A stretch of 64,000 bases of DNA. Origin: Flavobacteriales bacterium. GTDB lineage: Bacteria; Bacteroidota; Bacteroidia; NS11-12g; UBA9320. Where the stretch lies: NCBI GenBank assembly GCA_020635395.1, contig JACJZV010000004.1, forward strand, positions 1 through 64,000. The letters are read 5' to 3'. The notes below the pieces were generated by a model that searched no databases, had not been told where the DNA came from, and was given only the letters and a program-made list of their open reading frames with translations. Positions within the stretch are counted from its first letter, which is position 1. Each line of letters opens with the position of its first letter. This document shows, piece after piece, positions 36,178 to 45,913 of this stretch. Made by a program: the position numbers and the translations under genes.

Positions 36178-39100
36178 ATGAAAAACAAAAGTCTTGTTCA
36201 GGTTTTAGTGTGGGTGTTGGTGATTGTTTGTCTTTATCAGTTGTCGTTTACGGTGGTTAGCCGAAGGACGGAGAGCAAACTTCACACTCAGGCAGAAACA
36301 ATTGCAAAGAGAGACAACAAATCAGAGAGTGCTGTTTACAAGCAACTTATTGATTCTATCAGACATTTGGAGATTTATCCAGTTTTAGGATATAGCTACC
36401 AAAAATGTAAAGAACGATCAATAGATCTTGGTCTTGACCTTCAGGGTGGTATGAACATCACACTGGAAATTTCTTCTGCCAAAATGATAATGGCCTTGGC
36501 CAACGATAAAGATGATGCAAAACTAAATGAGGCTTTAACCAAAGCTCAAAAATCATTTTTAGGACAGGGCAGTTTCATCGATTATTTTGCTGATGAGTAT
36601 GAAAAACTGAGTGCTAACACTGGTTTAGGTTTGTTATTTTACAACGATGCACATTCAGACGATTTGCCAAAACGCATGAATTCTACGAACAAAGACGTTT
36701 ATGCTTGGTTAAAGAAACAAGAAAAATCAAAAATTGATGAGAATTTTAAGGTTTTAAGCACCCGTATCGACCAATTCAACGTTACACAACCAAATATTCA
36801 AAAACTCGACAATGGTCGTATTTTGGTTGAATTGCCTGGTGTTGACGACCCCAAACGTGCTACCGACTTGATTACAAAGTCAGCTAAATTAGAATTTTGG
36901 GAAGTTTATAGAAACGACGAGGTGTTAAAAACCTTTTATGAGGCAGATAGCTTATTGGGACTAAAACTGAATGGCGACATCACAGCAGAAGCGGCAAAAG
37001 CGGATTCGAACAGTACATCTTTAAAAAGTGTAGATGTAAACAATGCTTTGAAACCAGCAACAGCCAATCCTGATTCGAGTAGTTTGGCTCTACTTGATTC
37101 AAACAAAAACAAAGATTCGGCTGCCGACAAAAACCAGCTTACTCAAGAGCAATTGACACTAAAATATCCGTTGATGGCTGGTGGAAAATTCATACCTCCA
37201 TTTGACCAAAGCGGAAAATTATACACCAACACTGCCGTTGGTTATGCCAATGAAAAAAACAAAGCCTTTATTGATGAAAAATTTTTAGGTGACAAAGATA
37301 TTATGTCCACCTTCCCATCGGATATGGTTTTCCGATGGTCGCACAAAGGCGATGAAAATGGCAACTACACCCTTTACGCCTTGAGAGCCTCTGGAGATGG
37401 TCCCGTTTTGGATGGCGATGGAGTGGAATCGGCAAGAAAAGACATCGGCCAAAATGGTCAGTTTGAAGTTACCATGAAAATGAACATTGACGCATCCAAT
37501 GAGTGGGAACAAATAACCCAAGCTGCTTCAAACAAAACAGATGGAAGCCCAAAAGATGCGATTGCCATTGTGCTTGACGACAGAGTTTATAGTGCTCCTG
37601 TGGTACAAAATACTATTCCAAACGGAATTTCAAACATTACCGGAAACTTTACCTCAGAAGAAGCCGAAGACTTAGCAAACGTATTGAACGCCGGTAGATT
37701 GCAGGTGCCAATGGCCGTAGCAGAAAACACCGTTGTTGGACCTACTTTGGGTAAAAAATCCATTAAATCAGGTTTAACCTCATTGGTTATTGGATTTCTT
37801 TCGGTTATCGCCTTTATGGTGGCCTACTACAGCCGTGCCGGTGTATATGCGGTTATTGCGTTGCTTGCCAACTTATTCTTTATTCTTGGCGTTCTTGCAG
37901 GTATGGGCACTGCTCTAACCCTTCCGGGTATGGCAGGTTTGGTACTTACCATTGGTATGGCGGTTGATGCAAACGTGCTGATATTTGAACGTGTCAAGGA
38001 AGAATTGAAAGAAGGTAAAACCTTTAAAGCGGCTATTAAAAACGGTTATAATGCCGCTCTTTCTTCTATTATTGATGCCAACGTTACCACATTGATTGCA
38101 GCTATATTGCTTTACAGCTTGGGTAAAGGTCCTGTTGCCGGATTTGGTATCATCCTTTTGATTGGTATTCTTTCTTCCTTGTTCACATCCATTTTGTTGA
38201 CACGATTGTTTGTTGAAAGAGATATTGCCAAAGGAAGAGAAACTTCATTCTTTACCTCATTCTCTAAAGACAAATTGAGCGGATTCAATTACAATTTTAT
38301 TGAAAACAGAAAAAAATTCTATGTTATTTCAGGTGCGGTAATCATTTTAGGTATAGCATCGTTTTTTGTGAATGGATTTAGCTCTGGTGTAGATTTTAAA
38401 GGTGGTTGGAGCTACGTTGTTGACATTGAAGGTGCATCAAACACACAAGAAATTAAAAATGCTATTGCAGCCAACCTAAAAGATAAAAGTAGTGTTGAGG
38501 TTAAAACCTATGGCGAGGTTAACCGATACAGAATAACAACTGCTTATAGAATTAATGACCGCGACTCAGGAATTGAAAATGAAGTGCGAAATACAGTAAT
38601 TGGAGCTTTGGGCAATAAATACAAAGTTGACATTCAATCAGAAAGCAAAATTGGTCCCACAATAGCCGAAGATACTAAACGTGCGTCCACTTCAGCCATT
38701 ATTTTATCACTCATTGGTATGTTTATTTACATTGCCATCCGATTTAGAAAATGGGTATATGGTTTGGGTGCCACCGTGGCTCTTTTCCATGACGTGCTAA
38801 TTGTTTTTGCTATTTACTCTATCTTCTATAAAATATCTCCATTTGCCATGGATATTGACCAGGCATTTATTGCCGCCATTTTGACTGTTGTGGGTTATTC
38901 TATCAACGACACGGTGGTGGTGTTTGACAGGGTACGGGAGTTTTTGGGTAGCCACAAATACGAAACCAATACCGCGGGAGTAATTAATGATGCTATCAAT
39001 CAAACGTTGAGTAGAACATTGGTAACATCGTTCACTACTTGGATTGTGGTTTTGATTCTTTTCCTAATTGGTGGAGAAGGCTTGAAAGGTTTCACATTTG

Positions 39101-39189
39101 CATTGTTGGTGGGTATTGGAGTAGGAACCTACTCTTCTATTTGCATTGCAACACCTATTGTGGTTGACTTTTTGAAAAGAAATAAATAG
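36178..39189 (+). CDS. secDF: Protein translocase SecDF fusion
   Basis: A 1003-residue fused SecD-SecF, an RND-like subunit using the proton motive force to help Sec-dependent export. The SecD half has DLGLDLQGGMNITLE near 85 and GMAVDANVLIFERVKEEL near 600. The SecF half has VDFKGGWSYVVDIEG near 740 and the NDTVVVFDRVREFL block near 915. Twelve transmembrane helices in total are expected. A low-complexity Ala/Asp/Ser-rich insert lies near 275-320. It ends in a strong terminator. Confidence 0.96.
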   Translation: MKNKSLVQVLVWVLVIVCLYQLSFTVVSRRTESKLHTQAETIAKRDNKSESAVYKQLIDSIRHLEIYPVLGYSYQKCKERSIDLGLDLQGGMNITLEISSAKMIMALANDKDDAKLNEALTKAQKSFLGQGSFIDYFADEYEKLSANTGLGLLFYNDAHSDDLPKRMNSTNKDVYAWLKKQEKSKIDENFKVLSTRIDQFNVTQPNIQKLDNGRILVELPGVDDPKRATDLITKSAKLEFWEVYRNDEVLKTFYEADSLLGLKLNGDITAEAAKADSNSTSLKSVDVNNALKPATANPDSSSLALLDSNKNKDSAADKNQLTQEQLTLKYPLMAGGKFIPPFDQSGKLYTNTAVGYANEKNKAFIDEKFLGDKDIMSTFPSDMVFRWSHKGDENGNYTLYALRASGDGPVLDGDGVESARKDIGQNGQFEVTMKMNIDASNEWEQITQAASNKTDGSPKDAIAIVLDDRVYSAPVVQNTIPNGISNITGNFTSEEAEDLANVLNAGRLQVPMAVAENTVVGPTLGKKSIKSGLTSLVIGFLSVIAFMVAYYSRAGVYAVIALLANLFFILGVLAGMGTALTLPGMAGLVLTIGMAVDANVLIFERVKEELKEGKTFKAAIKNGYNAALSSIIDANVTTLIAAILLYSLGKGPVAGFGIILLIGILSSLFTSILLTRLFVERDIAKGRETSFFTSFSKDKLSGFNYNFIENRKKFYVISGAVIILGIASFFVNGFSSGVDFKGGWSYVVDIEGASNTQEIKNAIAANLKDKSSVEVKTYGEVNRYRITTAYRINDRDSGIENEVRNTVIGALGNKYKVDIQSESKIGPTIAEDTKRASTSAIILSLIGMFIYIAIRFRKWVYGLGATVALFHDVLIVFAIYSIFYKISPFAMDIDQAFIAAILTVVGYSINDTVVVFDRVREFLGSHKYETNTAGVINDAINQTLSRTLVTSFTTWIVVLILFLIGGEGLKGFTFALLVGIGVGTYSSICIATPIVVDFLKRNK

Positions 39190-39207
39190 AGAATAAAAAA
39201 GATTCGT

Positions 39208-39239
39208 AAAAAAAGGCCGGAAATTCCGGCCTTTTTTTT
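39208..39239. terminator. Strong bidirectional terminator
   Basis: The GGCCGG/CCGGCC stem with an AAATT loop has A and T runs on the two flanks. It ends at the trkA-like stop codon, so it serves the convergent secDF and potassium genes. Confidence 0.92.
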
Positions 39240-39915
39240 ATTGTTTTCCGGCAAACTTCTTTAAATCTTTGTTTGCACCATACATAACAAGAATATCCCC
39301 TTTTTGTAATATCATTTTACCATGAGCCACACCTTGCACTTTCGATGAACCTTTGATTTTGGAAGCATCATTTTCTGCTCTTATACATGTCAAAATCATT
39401 ACGTTATATCTCGACTCTAAGTTGGTTTCTTCAATAGTTTTGTTTTCAAACTCCACAGGCAAAACAACTTCCACAATGCTGTAATCGTCTCCAATATCAA
39501 AAGACTCAACCAAACCTTTTAAAGAAAGTTTTTTTGCCCATCTTTCGGCAGTTTCTTCTTCTGGATGTATAATATCATCCAACCCAATAGCCATCAAAAC
39601 CTTTTCATGCACCGGATTTAAGGCACGTCCAATCAATCGTTTTACATTCAAATTTTTGAATATGGCCGTGGCCATAACATTGGCTCCCTGGTTTTCTCCA
39701 ATAGCAATAATAACTACATCCGTATCTCTCAATGGCAAACCTGCCACCGTGTATTCATCTGTGGCATCCATACAAATAGTATGAGAAATTTTCTCTTTCA
39801 AGGCATCCACTTTATTCATTCGATTATCGATGCCAATTACCTCATTACCTTGTATGGTTAATCGCTCTGCTAATGATGCCCCAAAACTCCCTAAGCCGGC
39901 AATAATGTATTTCAT
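39238..39915 (-). CDS. TrkA/KtrA-family potassium uptake regulatory protein
   Basis: A 225-residue cytoplasmic gating subunit. The RCK_N (Rossmann) domain has IIAGLGSFGASLAERL with the GxGxxG nucleotide motif at 7-12 and the Asp ending the second strand (GIDNR). A C-terminal RCK_C domain follows at about 140-225 (EVVLPVEFENKTIEE). It has a single RCK unit like KtrA, not the duplicated TrkA of E. coli. It follows the TrkH-type gene with a six-base gap, so the two form a K+ uptake operon. Confidence 0.94.
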   Translation of the reverse strand: MKYIIAGLGSFGASLAERLTIQGNEVIGIDNRMNKVDALKEKISHTICMDATDEYTVAGLPLRDTDVVIIAIGENQGANVMATAIFKNLNVKRLIGRALNPVHEKVLMAIGLDDIIHPEEETAERWAKKLSLKGLVESFDIGDDYSIVEVVLPVEFENKTIEETNLESRYNVMILTCIRAENDASKIKGSSKVQGVAHGKMILQKGDILVMYGANKDLKKFAGKQ

Positions 39916-39921
39916 ATCCTA

Positions 39922-41658
39922 TTAATTAATTGTAACTTCTTCGCTTGGATACCTATAATTCTTGTATTTCTCTCTTCTAAATATGGCGGCCAGAACCGAG
40001 AGAACGCTCACCCTTCCAATAAACATTAGAAAGATAATTACCACTTTGGCCGTTGCACTTAATTGGGATGTTAAACCCAAACTAAGCCCCACTGTGCTAT
40101 ATGCAGAAAAACACTCGAACGTAATTTTCAAAACGTCTAAATCTTTATCAGAAATAGAAATTATAACAATGCCGCACCCTATCGTGAATAAGGATAAAGT
40201 AATAACCGCAAACGCACGCCCAACCGATAAGTTTGAAATCTCTCTGCGATAAACCTCAATTCTATTTTTTCCCTTTGCCAAACTAAAAATATTGAGAACA
40301 GCTACGGCAATGGTACTCGTTTTTATTCCCCCTCCGGTTGAAGCAGGTGAAGCCCCAATCCACATTAAAATAATTGTTACTAAAATGGCCGGAAAACTCA
40401 ACTGCAACATATCAATAGTATTGAATCCGGCGGTTCGTGGTGTTGTCGCCTCAAACAACGCAGTTACTATTTTACCAAAATTATTGTGTGGTTTTAGGGT
40501 GGTGTTATATTCTAATAAGAAGAATACAACGAAACCAAAAACAATCAAAACCAAAGTGGTAATAAGGGTTATTCGGCTATTAATATTTAAAACCCAGGGC
40601 TGATATTTCTTCCTTTTTTGGTTGAAGGTAAACGTTCGGATTAGTGAATATTTGAAGAAATTTACCAAATTTACAACAATTGGAAAACCTAAACCACCCA
40701 ATACCAATGTAAAAATAATGATTAATTGTAAACCGTAATTGAATTGGAAACCCTCTTCATACAAGCCATTGCTCAACGTAGAAAACCCTGCATTGCAAAA
40801 TGCCGAAACAGCATGAAAAACAGAAAAGAAAACTCGGTCGTATAAGCTTTGGAAGGAGCCTGAATTTAGAGTCGAAAAAATGGAAATGGCAGATATTGTT
40901 TCGATAAGAAAGGTAATAATAAGGATGTTTTTGAGTGTAGAAAATACCTCCCCCAATTTTCCGGTACTTGTCATATCTCCCATCGTTATTTGATTTTCGT
41001 AGGTAACTTCGCCTTTAAAGAAATAACTGAAATAGGTTGCAAATGTGAGTATTCCGATACCCCCAATTTGAATAAGAATTAAAATTAAACCTTGACCAAA
41101 AGGTGTAAAGTATGTTGCCGTGTCAACCACTATTAGCCCTGTTACGCAAACTGCACTGGTTGAAGTGAAGAGTGCATCAATTATTCCGATTCCGTCATGA
41201 CTTGAATTTGGGAGCATTAAACCTAACATTCCCAAAAAAATAATGGTCAGGAAACTCAAGATAAAAAACTGAGCCGGGTTCAGCACTTTTCTTTTTAAAA
41301 CAAGTTTTCTCTCGGAAAATTCTCGGATAAACGAAATTGTTAAGGACAGTTTGACCAAACCAAAACTATGGTAGTCATCAAAATTTGGGCAGGTAAAGAA
41401 ATAGTAAATAGCCCAAACAGCCAACAAAAAACTGAGTGCATCAAAGAATAATACTTTGGGTCGGAAGCTTTTTTTTCGGAGGAAATACCTAATGATGGTA
41501 TTGGCGACACCAAAAAGAAGTGCCACAAAATATACAAGGCTTATCCAAATATGACTGTTGACCGAATGACTGAACCCAAAATCTATCAGAAGACTCATCA
41601 TTCCAATTAAATTGAATGCAAAACCTAATTTGAAGAGTCGGTCAAAATTTTTACTCAA
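39922..41658 (-). CDS. TrkH/KtrB-family potassium uptake membrane subunit
   Basis: A 578-residue polytopic transporter with selectivity-filter-type loops: TSTSAVCVTGLIVVDT, FHAVSAFCNAGFSTL, GASPASTGGGIKTST and AYSTVGLSLGLTS. An extra N-terminal set of four helices (to about 120) precedes the KtrB core. The reading frame can be extended to a TTG at 41679, but that codon lies inside an exact -7 promoter element, so I place the start at the TTG at 41658. It pairs with the KtrA-like subunit downstream. Confidence 0.88.
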   Translation of the reverse strand: MSKNFDRLFKLGFAFNLIGMMSLLIDFGFSHSVNSHIWISLVYFVALLFGVANTIIRYFLRKKSFRPKVLFFDALSFLLAVWAIYYFFTCPNFDDYHSFGLVKLSLTISFIREFSERKLVLKRKVLNPAQFFILSFLTIIFLGMLGLMLPNSSHDGIGIIDALFTSTSAVCVTGLIVVDTATYFTPFGQGLILILIQIGGIGILTFATYFSYFFKGEVTYENQITMGDMTSTGKLGEVFSTLKNILIITFLIETISAISIFSTLNSGSFQSLYDRVFFSVFHAVSAFCNAGFSTLSNGLYEEGFQFNYGLQLIIIFTLVLGGLGFPIVVNLVNFFKYSLIRTFTFNQKRKKYQPWVLNINSRITLITTLVLIVFGFVVFFLLEYNTTLKPHNNFGKIVTALFEATTPRTAGFNTIDMLQLSFPAILVTIILMWIGASPASTGGGIKTSTIAVAVLNIFSLAKGKNRIEVYRREISNLSVGRAFAVITLSLFTIGCGIVIISISDKDLDVLKITFECFSAYSTVGLSLGLTSQLSATAKVVIIFLMFIGRVSVLSVLAAIFRREKYKNYRYPSEEVTIN

Positions 41659-41676
41659 CTTTTTGAAAAATAAAGG

Positions 41677-41684
41677 CAAAAGTA
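41677..41684 (-). promoter_or_regulatory. -7 element (TACTTTTG) for the potassium-uptake operon
   Basis: An exact TAnnTTTG on the minus strand, immediately after the stop codon of the upstream gene at 41692. It rules out the TTG start contained within it. Confidence 0.55.
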
Positions 41685-41691
41685 AATTGAT

Positions 41692-42531
41692 TTATTTTTG
41701 ATTCATCCGAGAATTTCTTTTTTGTTTTTGCACCAAACGGCCATGTTTAAAAACCAGTTCAATTACAATATACTCGGCAGGTTTATAAAAACCCGTTTCC
41801 TCATTAAAGGCATACTGTTTGTAGGTAATTGACTTCTTTTTCTCATCGAAATAAAACCATAAATCCATGCCTCTGTTTCCGAAATTGACTAGCTTAGAAT
41901 GATTCGGATAAGCATCAAAAACTTCGACCAATGAATCATTTTGAGGGGTAAAAATTCGGACGATACGATGACTACCCATGCCACATGTCAATCCAGAACC
42001 AAAAAGAAAATAGTAGGTTTTTCGATTTGACTTAATCATTTCTATTTGATGATAGCCAAACATGACATCATCAAATTCCATATTTTTTAGGAAATTGATA
42101 TACCTTCCTTTAGAATTTTTGTACACAGCATAGTTGAAACTTACATGATTGCATCCGCCATTAAACCCGTCCCAAGAATACAGTTTAACCCTTTCTTCAG
42201 CAGACATATTTAGGGTAATTGGCGAGGTTGATTTATATCTATTAAATGTTCTTAGACTATCTACCGGATTGTATTCATGCCAAACGAAATGATAATATTT
42301 TGCGGTATCTATTGGTGATGAGTGAAACTCTTGAATTAATAAAAGATTAGTCCAAGCTGAGTCGAAAAGTTTAAAAACAGAATCCCGCTTTTCAGTAAAA
42401 TAGTTTTCAACCCTAAGCTGTTGAAAGTCATGAACTCTATGTGTGAGAGAATCAATGTTTTGGGCAAACATAAATGTATAGCAACTTGTAAATAATAGAA
42501 GCAGCGAGAATCGAAGTCTAATGTAATTCAT
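41692..42531 (-). CDS. Secreted protein of unknown function
   Basis: A 279-residue protein. From the ATG at 42531 the signal peptide is residues 1-24 (FSLLLLFTSCYTFMFAQ); the frame is open 12 codons further upstream. The mature part contains YSWDGFNGGCNHVSFNYA and LFGSGLTCGMGSHRI, without a catalytic motif I recognise. It lies after the dnaA terminator on the same strand, so it must have its own promoter. Confidence 0.8.
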   Translation of the reverse strand: MNYIRLRFSLLLLFTSCYTFMFAQNIDSLTHRVHDFQQLRVENYFTEKRDSVFKLFDSAWTNLLLIQEFHSSPIDTAKYYHFVWHEYNPVDSLRTFNRYKSTSPITLNMSAEERVKLYSWDGFNGGCNHVSFNYAVYKNSKGRYINFLKNMEFDDVMFGYHQIEMIKSNRKTYYFLFGSGLTCGMGSHRIVRIFTPQNDSLVEVFDAYPNHSKLVNFGNRGMDLWFYFDEKKKSITYKQYAFNEETGFYKPAEYIVIELVFKHGRLVQKQKRNSRMNQK

Positions 42532-42601
42532 TTTGTAAAGATTAGAAAAATAAACACCAATCATCAAATTTTAGTACCACTGAAGGTCATCAACAACAAA
42601 A

Positions 42602-42632
42602 AAAAAGCCTTCCGCTGTAGTGGAAGGCTTTG
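42602..42632 (-). terminator. Rho-independent terminator of dnaA
   Basis: On the minus strand aaagccttcc and ggaaggcttt pair around an 8-nt inner part, followed by a run of T residues. It starts 26 bp after the dnaA stop. Confidence 0.92.
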
Positions 42633-42658
42633 AAAACATTGAATCAAATGCGACTTGA

Positions 42659-44101
42659 TTAAAATGTATTGATCTTTATTCTTTTTGAAATTTCTTCCAC
42701 ATCGCTTTTAAATTTTCTATCGGTATCCATCAAATCGCTTACCGTTTGGCAGGCATGAATAACCGTTGAGTGGTCGCGGCCACCAAAGTGCATACCAATT
42801 TTTTTGAGTGGTGCTTTTGTAAGTTGCTTTGCAAAATACATCGATATTTGACGGGCTTGAACAATTTCTCTTTTTCTGGTTTTCGACTTCAACTGGTCGA
42901 TAGACAATGAGTAAAAATCGGAAACCAATTTCTGGATGTACTCAATTGAAATTTCTCTCGAAGCATTTTTAACAAAGTTTTTAACCATTTTCTTGGCCAA
43001 ATCCAAGTCAATATCTTTTCTGTTAAGCGACGCTTGTGCCAATAATGAAATCAAGGCACCTTCCAATTCTCTGATATTCGAATCAATATTGTGAGCCACA
43101 TATTCAACAACTTCTGGATTTAATCGAATACCGTCTTCATACATTTTATGCTCCAAAATAGACATTCTTGTTTCCAAATCTGGGGTCTGCAAATCAGCCG
43201 ACAATCCCCATTTGAAACGAGAAAGCAATCGTTCGTCAACATCTTTTAAATCTCTTGGAGCTCTATCAGATGTCAAGATAATTTGTTTTCCGTTTTGATG
43301 AAGGTGGTTAAAAATCTGAAAGAAAATTTCTTGGGTTTTTTCTTTTTTGGCAAAAAACTGTACATCATCAACAATCAAAACATCTAACAACTGATAAAAA
43401 TTAAGAAAATCGTTGTTGTTACCGTTTTTGCATGAGTCAACGTATTGGTTCACAAACTTTTCGCTGCTCACAAAAAGCACCGATTTATTTGGCGAAACCT
43501 CCTTAATGCGGTTGCCAATGGCATGCACCAAATGGGTTTTTCCTAAACCTACAGATCCAAAAATCATGAGCGGATTAAAGGCAGTGCCGCCCGGTTTGTT
43601 GGCCACGGCATATCCTGCCGAACGAGCCAAACGGTTACATTCGCCCTCTATGTAATTATCGAATGTGTAATTTGGATTTAATTGGCTATCAATGTTCAGT
43701 TTTTTCAACCCGGGAATGATAAACGGATTGTGAATATTTGCGTTTACATTGAGCGGAATACCCACTTCATTTTTATTGTTATACCCAGCATTTCGGGTTG
43801 GCATATTTATGGTGTATGCGTGCGGATTTCGCGTATTGTGATTGCTATTATCAACAATAATGCTGTATTCTAATTTGGCTCCAACTCCTAACTCTTTTTC
43901 TAAGGCCTTTTTCAACAATGTCACATAATGTTCCTCTAACCATTCATAAAAAAACTGGCTAGGAACCTGTATGGTTAACACATTGTCTTCCACCTTTAAT
44001 GGCTTTATTGGCTCAAACCACGTTTTAAAACTTTGTGGATTAACATTGTCTTTAATCAATGTTAGACAATTCTTCCATACCAATTCACACTCTGCTGTCA
44101 T
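42659..44101 (-). CDS. dnaA: Chromosomal replication initiator DnaA
   Basis: A 480-residue DnaA. Domain I is at 1-80, with W27-type conserved PQSFKTWFEPI. A variable linker follows at 82-140. The AAA+ domain has the Walker A GSVGLGKTH at 182-190 and Walker B VLIVDDVQF near 240. The C-terminal DNA-binding domain has GGRDHSTVIHACQ near 445. It lies upstream of a strong terminator. I see no cluster of consensus DnaA boxes beside it, so the replication origin is not shown to be here. Confidence 0.97.
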   Translation of the reverse strand: MTAECELVWKNCLTLIKDNVNPQSFKTWFEPIKPLKVEDNVLTIQVPSQFFYEWLEEHYVTLLKKALEKELGVGAKLEYSIIVDNSNHNTRNPHAYTINMPTRNAGYNNKNEVGIPLNVNANIHNPFIIPGLKKLNIDSQLNPNYTFDNYIEGECNRLARSAGYAVANKPGGTAFNPLMIFGSVGLGKTHLVHAIGNRIKEVSPNKSVLFVSSEKFVNQYVDSCKNGNNNDFLNFYQLLDVLIVDDVQFFAKKEKTQEIFFQIFNHLHQNGKQIILTSDRAPRDLKDVDERLLSRFKWGLSADLQTPDLETRMSILEHKMYEDGIRLNPEVVEYVAHNIDSNIRELEGALISLLAQASLNRKDIDLDLAKKMVKNFVKNASREISIEYIQKLVSDFYSLSIDQLKSKTRKREIVQARQISMYFAKQLTKAPLKKIGMHFGGRDHSTVIHACQTVSDLMDTDRKFKSDVEEISKRIKINTF

Positions 44102-44195
44102 TACAAGTTTTTAGTTATGTATCAATTAAACGAACCGACCAATAAAAAGCACATCGGCTTCAAATCGGGTGTAAAATTGTTTAATTTTTTTTTAG

Positions 44196-44224
44196 AAAAA
44201 AAACTTAAAAAACTTGGTTTTAAG
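44196..44224 (-). terminator. Putative A-T stem terminator of the nucleotidase operon
   Basis: On the minus strand cttaaaa and ttttaag pair around a 7-nt loop overlapping the stop codon, and a T8 run follows. The stem has no more than two GC pairs. Confidence 0.5.
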
Positions 44225-45143
44225 AAATTTTTAGCAGGCAATTTTTAGATTGGGAGGTCATCAAATTGCTATCTTGTTCATAATCAATTTTTCCCAAATT
44301 TATCCCCGCCCAACCTGTTTGTAAAATGTTAACAACTACATCTCTTTTGTTGATAACCCTAACTGGTGTTTCTAAAAAGGTGTGGGTATGCCCTCCCAAG
44401 ATTAAATCAATATTTTCAGATTGTTTTGCCAATGTTATGTCAGAAACCTTATCATTGCTATATTCATACCCTAAATGCGAGAGACAAATTATCAAATCGC
44501 ATCGTTCTTTTTCTTTCAGAATTTTGGCTGTTTGGTTTGCTGTCACAATTGGGTCATTATACACAATTCCTCCGTATAACTTATCAGATACCAAGCCTTT
44601 AAGTTCAATACCAACACCTAAAACTCCGATACGGGTTCCGCCCTTTTTAAAAATTTTATAGGGTGCTATTTTATTTTTTAAAATGGTTGACGAAAAATCG
44701 TAGTTACAATTTATAAATGGAAATTTTGCATGCGGCATTTGCTTTACCAAACCGTCAATGCCATTATCAAAATCATGGTTGCCAAGAGTTGCGGCATCAT
44801 AGCCCATTTCGGTCATGAGTTTAAACTCCAATTCGCCACCAAAAAAATTAAAATAAGGTGTCCCCTGAAAAATATCGCCCGAATCGAGCAAAAGCACATT
44901 TTTGTTTTCGTTTCTTATTTTGGCAATTGCGGCGGCTCTTTTGGCCGCTCCGCCAAGTCCCTGATATTTACCTCCATCCATTGGAAAAGGTTCGATGCGG
45001 CTATGCCAGTCGTTTGTAAACAAAACAGATAGAGAAGCTCGATTTTTGCCAACTGCTATCATTGGTGTTGAGACCAAAGCCACGCCAGTCAAGGCTTTGA
45101 CACTTGTAAGCAGAAAACTTCGTCTATTTAAATTGTTCTCCAT
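44220..45143 (-). CDS. 5'-nucleotidase N-terminal metallophosphatase domain protein, Tat-type signal
   Basis: A 307-residue protein of the calcineurin-like phosphatase part of 5'-nucleotidase/UshA. Metal-binding motifs are FTNDWHSRIEP, LLDSGDIFQGT, LGNHDFDNG, LSHLGYEYS and LGGHTHTF. Residues 1-32 hold a twin-arginine-type signal (NRRSFLLTSVKA). The C-terminal substrate-binding domain of UshA is absent and is encoded by the upstream gene at 45146. The two probably act together on nucleotides or other phosphoesters outside the cytoplasm; this is inferred. Confidence 0.92.
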   Translation of the reverse strand: MENNLNRRSFLLTSVKALTGVALVSTPMIAVGKNRASLSVLFTNDWHSRIEPFPMDGGKYQGLGGAAKRAAAIAKIRNENKNVLLLDSGDIFQGTPYFNFFGGELEFKLMTEMGYDAATLGNHDFDNGIDGLVKQMPHAKFPFINCNYDFSSTILKNKIAPYKIFKKGGTRIGVLGVGIELKGLVSDKLYGGIVYNDPIVTANQTAKILKEKERCDLIICLSHLGYEYSNDKVSDITLAKQSENIDLILGGHTHTFLETPVRVINKRDVVVNILQTGWAGINLGKIDYEQDSNLMTSQSKNCLLKIS

Positions 45144-45145
45144 TT

Positions 45146-45913
45146 TTATTGATTCAAAATTACTTTACCTTCAATTTTTGCTTCCAATGGTTTGCTTTCA
45201 GACGAATACGTTTGAAAACCAAAAATTAAAGCATCTCTTATCAACACATTCAATTCTGTTCGTTGGGTGGCCTTGGTCAAAACTTCATATCCATCTCCAC
45301 CATTGGCCAAATAATCAGAAGTCAGGATTTTAATATGACTTCGCTTGGCATACATATCTGAAGCAAACGAAAATTTAGCCTCGTTCCCTTCTTGTATCAG
45401 CTGCACTTTTTCAAATCCACAAAATGGTTCACCCCCCTTATTCAATATGTGTTTTGCCAAATTTGGAAGTTCAGCATAAGGTAAATCTACAACAACCAGC
45501 ATATTATCAAAAGGCATCAACTCAAAAATTTTTCCCTTCGTAATAGCCCCTTTTGGCAATGGGGTTCGCAGCCCACCATTATTCATAATACACAAATCGG
45601 CACCCACCCCAAGTTCATCTTTAGCATAATCCAAAAGCAATTTTGAAACTGCATTGCCAAGCAAGCCTTCGGGTTTCGCTTTATCCATTTCTAAAGCTGT
45701 AAATCCAACAACCACGGCCATTTGACTGTCTATTTGCATCTTATATGGGTTTATCAACTCATTTATTTTCGAGCTGGTTTCGGTGGTGGTTGAGTCAAAT
45801 TTTGTAAGGCCAGCCGTTTTAAGCTGATTAAACGGAGAACGGTAGCATGAGGCAAGAAGCAGCAGACCAACCCAAAACGCGAAAGGTTTAATTCTCTTAA
45901 AAAACAAGGTCAA
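45146..45913 (-). CDS. 5'-nucleotidase C-terminal domain lipoprotein
   Basis: A 255-residue protein carrying only the 5'_nucleotid_C domain. Residues 1-23 form a signal peptide with lipobox LASC. LGNAVSKLLLDYAK and MNNGGLRTPLPKGAITKG, LMPFDNMLVVVDL and LTSDYLANGGDGY are the family's nucleotide-binding segments. It lies two bases before the N-domain gene, in the reverse order of the fused enzyme. A 17-bp overlap with the gene upstream (45897) indicates a single transcript. Confidence 0.9.
   Translation of the reverse strand: MTLFFKRIKPFAFWVGLLLLASCYRSPFNQLKTAGLTKFDSTTTETSSKINELINPYKMQIDSQMAVVVGFTALEMDKAKPEGLLGNAVSKLLLDYAKDELGVGADLCIMNNGGLRTPLPKGAITKGKIFELMPFDNMLVVVDLPYAELPNLAKHILNKGGEPFCGFEKVQLIQEGNEAKFSFASDMYAKRSHIKILTSDYLANGGDGYEVLTKATQRTELNVLIRDALIFGFQTYSSESKPLEAKIEGKVILNQ

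Noticed and set aside
44102..44219. Replication origin next to dnaA
   Set aside because: AT-rich, but I see no cluster of TTATCCACA-like DnaA boxes; only a weak TTATCAACA inside the gene. A GC-skew plot would decide.
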